A DNA stretch of 64,000 bases from Daejeonella sp. JGW-45 (GCF_029360805.1 NZ_JARKNC010000006.1:250199-314198); one strand, 5' to 3'; positions 17,480 to 26,900 are shown, counted from the stretch's first letter. Numbers and translations are program-made. Notes: a model not told the origin generated them from the letters alone.

Positions 17480-17510
17480 CTAATAATACCATGAGTTAAT
17501 ATTGTGGTAA

Positions 17511-17518
17511 TACTTTTG
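17511..17518 (+). promoter_or_regulatory. -7 promoter element of the TonB receptor gene
   Basis: TACTTTTG matches TAnnTTTG. It lies downstream of the first possible GTG start (17504) and 21 bases upstream of the GTG at 17540, so it decides the start codon. The identical octamer precedes the downstream lipoprotein gene. Confidence 0.65.
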
Positions 17519-17539
17519 TTGAAATTAAAACTCAACAAA

Positions 17540-20380
17540 GTGAAACACAAGCTATTTCTTTTAAATCTAGGCTTCTTCCTATCATTCTTATTAATTTCAC
17601 ATTCGGCATTCAGCCAGCAAACCGGTAAAATAGCCGGAAAGGTAACTGATACAAAAACCGGTGAAACGCTAATAGGTTTAACGGTTAAAATTACCGGCAG
17701 CACCATGGGCGCTTCGACTGATGTTGAAGGCCGCTACACGCTCGGTAATTTGAATCCGGGAAAGTATAGCCTTACCTTTTCCTATATAGGCTACCAGTCA
17801 AAGAATATCACTGATATAGAGGTTGGGGCGGGCAAGACTACGAACCTGGATGTGATTATGGATGAGGCGACCTCACAGACATTACAGGAGGTTGTAATTA
17901 CCGCGACGCTCAGACAGGAAAGCCTGAACGCTTTATATGCCCAACAGAAGAACAGTATTAGTATTTCAAGCGGAATATCGTCTGAACAAATACGCAGATC
18001 TTCGGATAGAAATACGTCGGAGGTACTAAAACGCGTCAGCGGTACGAGTATTCAGGATAATAAGTTTGTAGTGGTCAGAGGCTTGAGCGATAGATATAAC
18101 TCTGCCAGGTTAAATAACGCAACCCTGCCAAGTTCAGAGCCAGACCGTAAAGCATTTTCTTTTGATATCGTTCCGTCTAACCTGATCGACAATGTAATCA
18201 TTAATAAAACTGCCAGTGCGGATCTCCCGGGTGATTTTACAGGCGGATTGGTAACGATAAATACCAAAGATTTTCCTGAGCAAAGCTTTTTAAATTTTAG
18301 TGTGGGTTTCGGCTATAATAGCCAGTCTACATTTAAAGATTTTAAATCTGGCAGCAGAGGTGGTTTAGATATCTTAGGATTCGACAACGGTGACAGACAA
18401 ATTCCCAACGGATTTGCAAGCAGCTCACGTTTTAATACATTGTCTTTATCGCAAAAGCTTGCACAAACTAAATTATTCTCAAACTCATTTAATATTAATA
18501 ACGGAACATCCTCTCCGGTTCAGAATTATCAGTTGACCTGGGGTGCCGTTAAGGAGTTTAAGAATTTATCCACATTTGGAAGCATCATCTCTCTTTCATA
18601 CAGGAACTCAGAGAGTATCAACAATTCTCACAGGCTTGACTACGAGACTGACGGGCATGCGGCGTACGATTTCAGAGATGATATTTACAAGTATTCAACT
18701 AACGTTGGTCTTTTAGCTAACTTCTCCTATAAGAAAAACCGGAGCAGGTTCTCTTTCAGAAATATCATCAATAAGTCTTTCGACGATGTGTATACTTTCC
18801 GTAACGGAATAAACAATGATAATGCCGTTGCGAGAAGAAGTAACACTATCGACCTGACTGATAAGGCCCTGGTGAATAGTCAGGTAGATGGCGAACACGC
18901 GATTGGCAAGAACGACTGGAAATTAAACTGGAATGCTAATTACACGTTCACATACCGTGATCAACCGGATCTGCGAGTTCAATCTTACGCAAAGCCGCTG
19001 GATGCTGCGAACGATGCATCCGTACCTTTTCGGGCAGAGATGCCAAGTGGTTCTTCTGCAAGCCGTCCGTTGAGCCGTTTCTTTTCACGCCTGGACGACT
19101 ATGCTTACGGAGCGTCAGCGTCTTTAGCTATACCGTTCAATTTCAACAAGGAGAAGAGCATCTTTAAAGTCGGAGGTTCAGCGCTGCTAAAGGACCGTAC
19201 ATTTAGTGCCAGGGTTTTAGGTTACGTAGGTGCTTCCAGCCAATTCGATAACTCTCTACGCAATTTGGCTCCTGATATGATATTTTCTCCGGAGAATATT
19301 AATGAGAATGGATTTGTATTAAATGAGATCACCAATAATAATGACAGATACAAGGCGTTAGCCGATCTATATGCAGGTTATCTATTGATGGACAACCGTT
19401 TAAGCAACAAATTGCGCTTATCATGGGGTACCCGTTTAGAGTATTATAACCAGGATCTGGATGCCAGAGGGTTCTCTAATGAGAAGGTGAATGCTGACGT
19501 AAGTAACCTGGACATCTTGCCGTCATTTAATTTAACTTACAACGTAACCGATAAGTCAAATTTCCGTTTCTCAGGCTCGAAAACTGTTGCACGCCCGGAA
19601 TTAAGGGAATTGGCTCCGTTCCAGTATTATGATTTTATTTCAAACAGTACTACTTCCGGAAACCCTAACCTGATCCGTACGAATATTTATAACGGAGATA
19701 TCAAGTTTGAGTATTATCCGCAGGGAGGAGAGTTATTATCCGGTGGAATATTTTATAAGCAATTTAATAATCCAATAGAGCAGGTTATCCCGGCGGGGAG
19801 TAATGCTAATAACCGCCTGAGAACTTACGCGAATGCCAACTCGGCGAGCAACTACGGCTTCGAGGTCGAAATGCGCAAGCGATTGAATTTCCTTGACGAT
19901 TCTTCGGAATGGTTAAAGAATCTGATCCTCTTTGCTAACTACTCTTATATCGTTTCGGATGTGGATCTATCGAATACTACAACTTCAGCGTCCGAGAGAA
20001 AACGTCCGTTGCAAGGCCAATCACCTTACCTTATCAATGCCGGTCTTCAATACAATAATACCAGGGGCGACTTTGGCCTAAGTTTGATGTACAACCGTAT
20101 TGGTCAGCGTATCTCTGACGTAGGATTTGAAGGTTATCCATCGATCTATGAAAACTCAAGAGATCTGATTGATGCTCAGGTAAGTAAGAAAGTCCTGAAA
20201 TCAAGGGCTGAGATTAAACTTAACTTTTCGGATCTGTTAAATCAGAACATTGTGTTCTATCAAAACCAGAACGGCAAAAAGACGTATGAGTCCAACATAG
20301 ATAATCATCTGAATACCTATAAGCCCGGAACATCTGTCTCGCTTTCATTTTCCTACAATCTGAATTCAAGGACAAGATAA
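17540..20380 (+). CDS. TonB-dependent outer-membrane receptor with CarboxypepD-like N-terminal domain
   Basis: 946 residues from GTG 17540 (MKHKLFLLN). A signal peptide (SFLLISHSAFSQ) is followed by a carboxypeptidase-regulatory-like beta-sandwich (GKIAGKVTDTKTGETLIGLT onward, about 80 residues), a TonB plug (VVVRGLSDRYNSARLNNATL, IINKTASADLPGDFTGGLV) and a long beta-barrel ending in aromatic-alternating strands (VSLSFSYNLN). It imports an unknown substrate across the outer membrane with TonB energy. It is not SusC-like in length, and no SusD gene follows; the next gene is a beta-helix-like lipoprotein. The Pho-like box suggests a phosphorus-containing substrate, which is inference. Confidence 0.9.
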   Translation: MKHKLFLLNLGFFLSFLLISHSAFSQQTGKIAGKVTDTKTGETLIGLTVKITGSTMGASTDVEGRYTLGNLNPGKYSLTFSYIGYQSKNITDIEVGAGKTTNLDVIMDEATSQTLQEVVITATLRQESLNALYAQQKNSISISSGISSEQIRRSSDRNTSEVLKRVSGTSIQDNKFVVVRGLSDRYNSARLNNATLPSSEPDRKAFSFDIVPSNLIDNVIINKTASADLPGDFTGGLVTINTKDFPEQSFLNFSVGFGYNSQSTFKDFKSGSRGGLDILGFDNGDRQIPNGFASSSRFNTLSLSQKLAQTKLFSNSFNINNGTSSPVQNYQLTWGAVKEFKNLSTFGSIISLSYRNSESINNSHRLDYETDGHAAYDFRDDIYKYSTNVGLLANFSYKKNRSRFSFRNIINKSFDDVYTFRNGINNDNAVARRSNTIDLTDKALVNSQVDGEHAIGKNDWKLNWNANYTFTYRDQPDLRVQSYAKPLDAANDASVPFRAEMPSGSSASRPLSRFFSRLDDYAYGASASLAIPFNFNKEKSIFKVGGSALLKDRTFSARVLGYVGASSQFDNSLRNLAPDMIFSPENINENGFVLNEITNNNDRYKALADLYAGYLLMDNRLSNKLRLSWGTRLEYYNQDLDARGFSNEKVNADVSNLDILPSFNLTYNVTDKSNFRFSGSKTVARPELRELAPFQYYDFISNSTTSGNPNLIRTNIYNGDIKFEYYPQGGELLSGGIFYKQFNNPIEQVIPAGSNANNRLRTYANANSASNYGFEVEMRKRLNFLDDSSEWLKNLILFANYSYIVSDVDLSNTTTSASERKRPLQGQSPYLINAGLQYNNTRGDFGLSLMYNRIGQRISDVGFEGYPSIYENSRDLIDAQVSKKVLKSRAEIKLNFSDLLNQNIVFYQNQNGKKTYESNIDNHLNTYKPGTSVSLSFSYNLNSRTR

Positions 20381-20401
20381 TCCGGAAATTACCGGGGTAA
20401 C

Positions 20402-20457
20402 TTAAGGATAACTTAACATAGAGTTGATCAAGAGGTAATTGTGCCATTCTACTTTTG
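20402..20457 (+). promoter_or_regulatory. putative Pho box and -7 element upstream of the lipoprotein gene
   Basis: TTAAGG (20402-20407) and TTAACA (20413-20418) are 11 bases apart. TACTTTTG (20450-20457) is a -7 element starting 31 bases after the last hexamer, exactly the spacing seen upstream of the receptor gene. The lipoprotein ATG is 25 bases further on. Both genes thus appear to be under the same regulator from separate promoters. Confidence 0.5.
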
Positions 20458-20482
20458 TAATAAATAAACAAAACAGATTAAA

Positions 20483-21805
20483 ATGAAAAAACTGAAATTA
20501 GTAGCTCTTCTGCTATGTAGCGTGTTGGCAATAAGCGCGTGCCGGAAAGATAATAATGATGACGATCCTATCATTCCACAAGCTCCTGAGACTGTTACAG
20601 GCGTTATAACAGCAAATAAAACATTAACAGCTGATCGGGTTTGGATTTTAAAAGGCTATGTTTTTGTAAATAGTAATGCAACATTAACTATTGAAGCGGG
20701 TACTGTAATCAAGGGCGATCTTACCAATAAGGGTGCCCTGATTATTGAAAGAGGCTCTAAATTAATAGCTAATGGTACTGCTGCCAAACCAATTGTCTTT
20801 ACGTCCGGCAAGCCTGTTGGCGAACGTGCTCCCGGTGATTGGGGTGGAATTGTTCTTCTGGGAAAAGCTAAAACCAATAAAGGGGCTGAGGTACTTATAG
20901 AAGGCGGTATTGACAAATACTATGGTGGCGAAAGCGATACAGATAATTCAGGATCCTTAAAGTATGTTCGTATTGAATTTGCAGGTATATCTGCTTTCCA
21001 GAACTCTGAGATCAATGCATTGACTCTGGGTGCGGTTGGTAGCGGCACTGTGCTGGAGAACATCCAGGTGTCCTACGCAAATGATGACGCCTATGAGTTC
21101 TTTGGCGGAACCGTTAACGGTAAAAACCTGATAGCATTTGCAACTGCTGATGATGATTATGATTTCGACTTTGGTTATACAGGTTCTATCCAATATGCTG
21201 TTTCACTTCGTAATCAAAAAATCGGAGATACAGACCAAAACAATGGTATCGAATGCGATAACAATGGTGAGGGTACAGTGACCACTTTAAGAACTCACCC
21301 TAAGTTATCGAACTTTACACTGATAGGTCCGAATACAGCTACTCCGGAAAAAGGTATTATAGGGTTCGGAAACCGTTGGAGAAGAGCTACTAACTTTACT
21401 TTTAACAACTCCATCATAATGGCGTGGCCGAAAGCTGGTTTCTCAATTGAATCAGCAAGCTCATACAGCGATTATACCACTGGTGTATCACAGTTCAAAA
21501 ATAATATTGTTCAAGCTTTAGATAAGCCTTATAATAGCGACATAGCTAATGCAGCTGCAGCTATGAAGTTAAAAGCAGAGGCGGAAGGTAATGTGACTCT
21601 TGGAGTTAACCCTGCTGATGTTAAATTAACTGATCCGTTTAAATTAACGGCTCCGAATTTCCTGCCTGCTACTGGTTCGCCAGCTTTACAAGGTACTTTC
21701 GCTGCTGTTACCGGCGCCAGCTCAACAACTTACCGCGGAGCATTTGGTACAACTGACTGGACCAAAGACTGGACCAACTGGGACCCAAATAACAAAGCAT
21801 ATTAA
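20483..21805 (+). CDS. secreted lipoprotein, beta-helix-like, partner of the TonB receptor
   Basis: 440 residues. The signal peptide ends at lipobox ISAC (Cys near 20), followed by RKDNNDDDP, an acidic sequence that could act as a surface-export signal. The body resembles a right-handed beta-helix: repeated short strands with N/G turns (LTIEAGTVIKGDLTNKGALI, ERGSKLIANGTAAKPIVFTS, KYVRIEFAGIS). No catalytic motif is recognised. It follows the receptor gene by 102 bases, with the same type of promoter and upstream box, so it is probably a surface substrate-binding or processing partner. Confidence 0.75.
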   Translation: MKKLKLVALLLCSVLAISACRKDNNDDDPIIPQAPETVTGVITANKTLTADRVWILKGYVFVNSNATLTIEAGTVIKGDLTNKGALIIERGSKLIANGTAAKPIVFTSGKPVGERAPGDWGGIVLLGKAKTNKGAEVLIEGGIDKYYGGESDTDNSGSLKYVRIEFAGISAFQNSEINALTLGAVGSGTVLENIQVSYANDDAYEFFGGTVNGKNLIAFATADDDYDFDFGYTGSIQYAVSLRNQKIGDTDQNNGIECDNNGEGTVTTLRTHPKLSNFTLIGPNTATPEKGIIGFGNRWRRATNFTFNNSIIMAWPKAGFSIESASSYSDYTTGVSQFKNNIVQALDKPYNSDIANAAAAMKLKAEAEGNVTLGVNPADVKLTDPFKLTAPNFLPATGSPALQGTFAAVTGASSTTYRGAFGTTDWTKDWTNWDPNNKAY

Positions 21806-21825
21806 TTCGTCTATCTGTCTATGAG

Positions 21826-21855
21826 AAAGGCCCCTTGCGCGAGCAAGGGGCCTTT
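21826..21855. terminator. bidirectional terminator
   Basis: A 13-bp perfect stem AAAGGCCCCTTGC/GCAAGGGGCCTTT with a GCGA tetraloop sits between two convergent genes and touches the stop of the minus-strand gene. Confidence 0.9.
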
Positions 21856-23082
21856 TCAGTTTATACTATTCTTGCCTGACCTGCCCAACGGTTTATACTG
21901 ATAAACAATATCATAAGCCACATTCTTAAAATCAGCAGCGATCTGACCCACTTTTAAATCCTCTTTCTGTGGCGTTGCTTCGCATACAGAATACCGGGCT
22001 CCGTTATACAAAATAGACTTCCCGGTAGGCTTGTCGAACTGCACCGCCATACTGATATGGGTAGGATACATCAGCGCGATCATTGGCAGGTCGTAGATCT
22101 CCCTGACAAGATAAAAGAACAATGCCGCCCGGTCATCGCAATCGCTATACCTCGAAAGTAAGGTCTGCTCCGGCGACAGGCGCTTTTCCCGGCCAAAATT
22201 ATTCTCATCATTTTCGTAAAGAAAGGCATACCGGGTAAAACGCATCAGGTAGTCCACACCTTTTTTCTGGCTCATACCGTTCACGTTTTTCTTCAGCAAA
22301 GGGATAAGCGAGCCATAAGTCTCCTTGCTCAGCGGTATATTGAAGTAGGTTTCAAAATCAACTCCGGGGTAATTGGCAAATATACCCTCAACCGCGTTAT
22401 TCAGCTTTACCTGGAAATGATACGATTTCTGTCCGTATTGAAAGCTGATATCCTTCTGGGTATAGGTCTCGGGCTTGAAGTCGGGCATGCGGGTAACCTT
22501 GTAAGAAAAGGAATTTTTAGCACCCGGCACCGGTATGCCCAGCGGGATCATAGATTCTGATGTGAGGTCCGGGTACCCGTAATCATGGACGTTGAGGCAC
22601 ATATATTTCCGCCCGTCTTCCATAAAAAATGGAATATCATTGATGTTCTCATCGTTGCGGATATAGAATATCAGCCGGTCTTTGGCAATACCCAGGCGGG
22701 TATCATAGCCAGATTTGGCCATCAGGAACCACTTATATAAAGTGTACCGGTGATAGTTGTCTGCTTTCGGGCTGATCTGCTGGGCCGTTTTCCGTACCAG
22801 CTGGTAGTAGATCCAATCGTTAAGGCCGTACTTTTCCTTGTAATTAAGCAGCCTGTCCATTAAGGGTTGGTACCTGCCCGACTCCATAGCCGCATAAAAG
22901 CCGGCGACAGTCTCTCTGGAAAGCTCTTCGGGAATAGCTATATCTGTTGTTTTATCCAGCTCGAAATTGAAGGTGCCATCATAGAATTCGAAACTGAAAT
23001 TCTGAGCCATGAGAGAGTCCGGTGATACCGTGAGGAAAAGTATCAGGACTAATTTATACGTGTACTTAATGGCTGGAGGCAC
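21856..23082 (-). CDS. secreted transglutaminase-like protein of unknown function
   Basis: 408 residues from a GTG start; no ATG lies before the signal peptide (LVLILFLTVSPDSLMAQ). The C-terminal part shows a papain/transglutaminase-like triad: C315 in YSDCDDRAALFF, H342 in THISMAVQF and a possible acidic third residue at E368 in CEATP. The DCDDRA motif is typical of transglutaminase-core proteins in Bacteroidota, many of which are inactive or act on the cell wall. The N-terminal 250 residues resemble nothing I recognise. It is probably periplasmic. Confidence 0.7.
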   Translation of the reverse strand: MPPAIKYTYKLVLILFLTVSPDSLMAQNFSFEFYDGTFNFELDKTTDIAIPEELSRETVAGFYAAMESGRYQPLMDRLLNYKEKYGLNDWIYYQLVRKTAQQISPKADNYHRYTLYKWFLMAKSGYDTRLGIAKDRLIFYIRNDENINDIPFFMEDGRKYMCLNVHDYGYPDLTSESMIPLGIPVPGAKNSFSYKVTRMPDFKPETYTQKDISFQYGQKSYHFQVKLNNAVEGIFANYPGVDFETYFNIPLSKETYGSLIPLLKKNVNGMSQKKGVDYLMRFTRYAFLYENDENNFGREKRLSPEQTLLSRYSDCDDRAALFFYLVREIYDLPMIALMYPTHISMAVQFDKPTGKSILYNGARYSVCEATPQKEDLKVGQIAADFKNVAYDIVYQYKPLGRSGKNSIN

Positions 23083-23227
23083 TTGTTAACATTAACTTAA
23101 TATTAAATATACGGAAAGATAATGTAAGAAGCAAATTCGTAAGCGGGTTATTGTGGTGGTACTTGCAGAGTATGATATAGGGCAGCCCTATCTTGTATAC
23201 TTAAAGAACTGGTCAGGCGTCTATTTT

Positions 23228-23381
23228 TAACGCAAAGGCCGCAAAGTCCCGCGCAAAGGACGCCGAGTATGGCTTAAAACGAAGTTTTAGGGCAAGCACA
23301 TTTTTGCAAACCTTTGCGAACTCTGCCTGTCCGAACGATTCAGCCGGGCGGGCGTTGTACTTTGCGTCCTCTGCGTTTAAG
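23228..23381. repeat. CGCAAAG-type degenerate inverted repeat
   Basis: This lies in the 469-base gap 23083-23551. Left part 23228-23267 has CGCAAAGGCC, GCAAAGTCCC, GCGCAAAGGACGC. Right parts 23314-23340 and 23354-23381 hold the reverse words TTTGCGAACTC and TTTGCGTCCTCTGCG. The rest of the gap, apart from the tandem repeat at 23438, shows no ORF or clear RNA. Confidence 0.75.
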
Positions 23382-23437
23382 TTTCGGTTGGTACGTATGA
23401 GGAAGTTATATAAAAGACCTTCCTAAGCTATTGCTAA

Positions 23438-23492
23438 AACGTAGGATAAACGTAGAATAAACGTAGGATAAACGTAGGATGAGCGTAGGATG
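23438..23492. repeat. five tandem copies of an 11-bp unit
   Basis: The unit AACGTAGGATA occurs five times in direct, spacer-free array (units start at 23438, 23449, 23460, 23471 and 23482) with one or two substitutions each. The 11-bp period is close to one helical turn. The array ends 59 bases beyond the stop of the olsF-like gene. Confidence 0.9.
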
Positions 23493-23551
23493 ATGCATCC
23501 CAAACTGTACCTAAGCCCTATAGAGACACCGGGAAGCTACGGCTTCAACAC

Positions 23552-25303
23552 TTAGAAGTTCTTCCCGATCTTTTCGAGCATCTCTGCGGGGATCTTTTCC
23601 AGGTCGACCACCAGGAATCCGTCCAGGCTATCCGAGAACTTTGGATCGATATTGAAGCAGATGATCTTGGCATTCAGCGCCAGGTACTGGCGAAGCAGAA
23701 CAGGTACCTTCATGTGCGTGGTTTCTATTTCAGAGATCAGGCCGTCGAGGTCTTTGAGGCTATCCCCTGGTTCCAGAAGCAAGTCTTTGTCGATCTTTGA
23801 GAAGTCGATCTTGAACTCCTTCCTCGGCTTTACGTATTGTGCCAGTTCATGGTCGAAATGGTTGGTGCTAATGTAATCCACTATCAGGGACTTGGAAAAC
23901 CTCGAGAAGTTGTTGCTGATGCTCACCGGTCCGATAAGGTAGCGGTAATGCGGGTTCTCCATCAGATATTTCAGTATGCCTTTCCATAGCAGGAAAAGCG
24001 GGAGCGGTTTCAACTGATATTCTTTTCTGATCCATGAACGCCCCAGCTCCAGGCTTTGTCTCAGCACCGGGTAAAACTGGTCTTTGATCTTAAACAGCTC
24101 GGCGATATAAAAGCCACGCTTGCCCATGCTGTAAAAGATCTCATCGCCCTTGCCTATGCGGTATGCGCCGACGATCATTTTCGTTTCGGCATCCCAGATA
24201 AACAAATGGTTATAGTAGATATCGTATTCATCCAGGTCAGTAGCATTATTGGTCCCTTCTCCCACTTCGCGGAAGGTGATTTCACGCAGCCTGCCTATCT
24301 CTTTCATGATGTTAGGGATGCTGGAAGTGGGGCATATATAAACTTCGTAATCCTTTTCGGTCCATACCTTAAATTCTTCCAGGGTGCTGATCTCCTTTTC
24401 AAGAATGCTCGCCGGGGTAGCGCTTATTATCGGTTTTGGCTTTTTACGGATCTTAAACAGGTTGCGCGGATCGAATATCTTCTTCTCGTCTTCCAGGCCG
24501 GTGCCAAGCGCATAGGTTTTGGCGCGGAGGAAGTCGAGCAGCCGGGTGGTATTGTTCTGGTAGGATACGTCGGCAGGCAAGATAGGTTTTCCAATGCGGA
24601 CACGGATCTTGTGGCCATGCTTGTTAAACAGTTCGGAGGGGAGCTTGGCGGTTCTCAAAGCCGGGTGAATAAGGCTCAGCAGGTTAAACAGCAGGCCGTT
24701 ATTGCCGTGGAAATACACCGGAACTACCGGTACATTCGCTTTGGCGATGATCTTGCCCACTACCGGGTGCCATAATTTATCAGTGATCTGCTGGGTCTCA
24801 AACTTAAATGTAGATACCTCGCCCGCGGGGAATATGCCGATCGGGGTACCTAAGCGTAAAAGCTCAAGCGTATTCTTAATGCCGCTAATACTCGACGAAT
24901 GCTCTATATTCTCGAATGGGTTTACCGCAATAAAGTAATCGCTGAGATTGGGTATCTTTTTGAGCAGGAAGTTTGCCATCAGCTTTGCATCGGGCCTGAC
25001 CATACACAAAAGCTTCAGTAATACCAGCCCCTCAATGCCGCCATAGGGATGATTTGCTATCGCGATAAACGCACCGTCCTTGGGTATATTCCTGAGATCC
25101 TTCTCATCGAACTCCACAGTAATGCCGATGATCTGCAGGATCTTATCTACAAAGGTAGGACCTTTGAGGTGTTCTGCTTTCTGAAAAACCTCGTTAACTT
25201 CGTTAATCTTCATCACTTCCATAAGCAGGGAAGCGAGTCCCGGCAGATGCAGCCGGTCGATCCTGGCAGCTTTAGAGAAATCTTCTTTAGTAATGATCTT
25301 CAT
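23552..25303 (-). CDS. olsF: bifunctional ornithine/glycine-lipid acyltransferase, OlsF type
   Basis: 583 residues combining two acyltransferases. The N-terminal half is a PlsC-like O-acyltransferase: IANHPYGGIEG with the catalytic His near 85, then IFPAGEVS and VVPVYFHGNN. The C-terminal half (about 310-520) is a GNAT-like N-acyltransferase of the OlsB/hemolysin type (LREITFREVGEGTNNATDLD, FLLWKGILKYL, YLIGPVSISNNFS). OlsF of Flavobacterium johnsoniae makes ornithine lipids with this domain order, and related Gls enzymes make glycine lipids. The product amino acid cannot be read from sequence. Starts at ATG 25303; monocistronic, divergent from the HhH gene. Confidence 0.8.
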   Translation of the reverse strand: MKIITKEDFSKAARIDRLHLPGLASLLMEVMKINEVNEVFQKAEHLKGPTFVDKILQIIGITVEFDEKDLRNIPKDGAFIAIANHPYGGIEGLVLLKLLCMVRPDAKLMANFLLKKIPNLSDYFIAVNPFENIEHSSSISGIKNTLELLRLGTPIGIFPAGEVSTFKFETQQITDKLWHPVVGKIIAKANVPVVPVYFHGNNGLLFNLLSLIHPALRTAKLPSELFNKHGHKIRVRIGKPILPADVSYQNNTTRLLDFLRAKTYALGTGLEDEKKIFDPRNLFKIRKKPKPIISATPASILEKEISTLEEFKVWTEKDYEVYICPTSSIPNIMKEIGRLREITFREVGEGTNNATDLDEYDIYYNHLFIWDAETKMIVGAYRIGKGDEIFYSMGKRGFYIAELFKIKDQFYPVLRQSLELGRSWIRKEYQLKPLPLFLLWKGILKYLMENPHYRYLIGPVSISNNFSRFSKSLIVDYISTNHFDHELAQYVKPRKEFKIDFSKIDKDLLLEPGDSLKDLDGLISEIETTHMKVPVLLRQYLALNAKIICFNIDPKFSDSLDGFLVVDLEKIPAEMLEKIGKNF

Positions 25304-25448
25304 ACCAGGCGGGCAGAATAATGATTATGTAAATTTGCTAATATTCCGTTAAATTTAGACAATCATCTGATCTATTCGCTTAATTATATGTTTTAGTACA
25401 TATTGATTACATTCTTACTGATGCCTGGCAGAGTTTAATACCACTGCC

Positions 25449-26366
25449 ATGAGAAAACAGATACAATCCTACTTATCGTTCAGCAAAAAGGAGCTGAATG
25501 GGATGCTTGTCCTCTTCATCATCATCGTCCTTACCCTGGGCTTCCCCTTTGCTTACAGACTGTTTGATGAACCGGAAACTTACGACCTGGAAAGCTACCA
25601 AAAGGAGATCGCTGAGTTCAGGGCATCAGCCGTCCGGACAAAGGGTAGCTACCGCTCAGTCAAGAAAAAAATGGAAGAAAGCGAACAGCAGCCAACTTAT
25701 TTCACATTTGATCCTAACACGTTGCCCCAACCGGGATGGCAGCGTCTCGGGCTTTCATCAAGACAGGCAGGGGTTATTCGTAACTATATCAGCAAGGGTG
25801 GGAAGTTCTACCGGGATGAAGATCTCAGAAAGATTTACTCGATCACAGAGAAGCAGTATAACAACCTGAAGCCTTATATCAGGATCGCTCCGGATGGGGG
25901 AGAAGACCGGGCATACCGGCAACCTGAACCAGGCCAGACCAGTTACAGCAAGAAACCAGAAGTGCTGGTGGTGGAGCTCAACTCTGCCGACTCAACAGAG
26001 TTAGAGCGCTTGCGTGGTATTGGGCCGGCTTTTGCCTCACGGATCATCCGCTACCGGACCAGGCTGGGTGGCTTTCATCATGAGGAACAGCTCAGGGAGG
26101 TATACGGCATGGACTCGTTAAGGTATTCGCAGCTTGCCGGTCAGGTGTCTGTTAACCAGGCTTTGCTTGTTAAGCTCAATGTAAATACAGCAACGTTCGG
26201 GCAACTGAAAGCTCATCCCTATCTTACTTATAAACAAATAAACGCTATTATTCAGTATCGCAGGCAACATGGTTATTATTCAAGCCCGGCCGATTTAAGG
26301 AAAGTTCTTATTCTGGATGAAGAAATTATCCGTAAAATTGAGCCTTATTTAGCATTTGATCTATGA
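25449..26366 (+). CDS. membrane-anchored helix-hairpin-helix (ComEA-like) protein
   Basis: 305 residues. An N-terminal membrane segment (GMLVLFIIIVLTLGFPFAY, about 18-36) is followed by three ComEA-type helix-hairpin-helix units: FDPNTLPQPGWQRLGLS (about 86-140), VELNSADSTELERLRGIGPA (about 175-235) and LNVNTATFGQLKAHPYLTYK (about 243-303). Such domains bind DNA non-specifically. ComEA in competent bacteria pulls DNA through the envelope, but this longer Bacteroidota form is uncharacterised. The stop overlaps apt by 4 bases (ATGA), suggesting cotranscription. Confidence 0.85.
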   Translation: MRKQIQSYLSFSKKELNGMLVLFIIIVLTLGFPFAYRLFDEPETYDLESYQKEIAEFRASAVRTKGSYRSVKKKMEESEQQPTYFTFDPNTLPQPGWQRLGLSSRQAGVIRNYISKGGKFYRDEDLRKIYSITEKQYNNLKPYIRIAPDGGEDRAYRQPEPGQTSYSKKPEVLVVELNSADSTELERLRGIGPAFASRIIRYRTRLGGFHHEEQLREVYGMDSLRYSQLAGQVSVNQALLVKLNVNTATFGQLKAHPYLTYKQINAIIQYRRQHGYYSSPADLRKVLILDEEIIRKIEPYLAFDL

Positions 26367-26890
26367 TCAGTACGGAACTGAAAAACGCTGTCAGGGATAT
26401 TCCCGACTTCCCCAAGCCGGGTATTATATTTAAGGACATTACTCCCATCCTTAAGGATGCTAAGCTCTGTTCGGAAGTGATCGAGGCATTTGTCAGCCGT
26501 ATGGGGACAAATAAGATAGACGTGGTCGCGGGTATCGAGAGCCGGGGTTTCCTTTTCGGACTGATGCTGGCCAACCGTCTGCAGATCCCTTTTGTACCTA
26601 TCAGAAAGCAGGGCAAGCTGCCTGCCAAAACTATACAGGAGCCCTGCGAACTGGAGTATGGCTCAGCTATCCTGGAACTGCATGCGGACGCCTTGCAGGC
26701 AGGCCAGCGTGTAATGATCCATGACGATCTACTGGCAACCGGCGGGACCGTATCAGCAGCTACCCGCCTGGTGCAGAAACTTGGCGGAACAGTTGCCGGT
26801 TACTCATTCGTCATCAGTCTCGACTTCCTAAACGGAAAGGAGAAACTTAAAGCTGTATCTGAAAATATCATTATTCTCGCTTCGTACTGA
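26363..26890 (+). CDS. apt: adenine phosphoribosyltransferase
   Basis: 175 residues, the normal length. It converts adenine and PRPP to AMP in purine salvage. Landmarks are the N-terminal IPDFPKPGIIFKDITPIL, the flexible-loop region VPIRKQGKLPAKT and the PRPP-binding motif VMIHDDLLATGGT (about 117-129). The ATG overlaps the preceding HhH gene by 4 bases. A TACGTTG-type repeat follows from 26901. Confidence 0.96.
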   Translation: MISTELKNAVRDIPDFPKPGIIFKDITPILKDAKLCSEVIEAFVSRMGTNKIDVVAGIESRGFLFGLMLANRLQIPFVPIRKQGKLPAKTIQEPCELEYGSAILELHADALQAGQRVMIHDDLLATGGTVSAATRLVQKLGGTVAGYSFVISLDFLNGKEKLKAVSENIIILASY

Positions 26891-26900
26891 GTTAGGCTTT

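Noticed and set aside
23084..23100. A third Pho-like box (TTAAGT, TTAACA at 11 bp, minus strand)
   Set aside because: It lies directly at the start codon of the transglutaminase-like gene, leaving no room for a promoter; AT-rich chance match.
23438..23492. Possible CRISPR array
   Set aside because: Units of 11 bp without spacers, and no cas genes in the window.
24056..24775. A 239-codon open frame on the plus strand
   Set aside because: Antisense to the olsF-type gene, with no recognisable domain or promoter.
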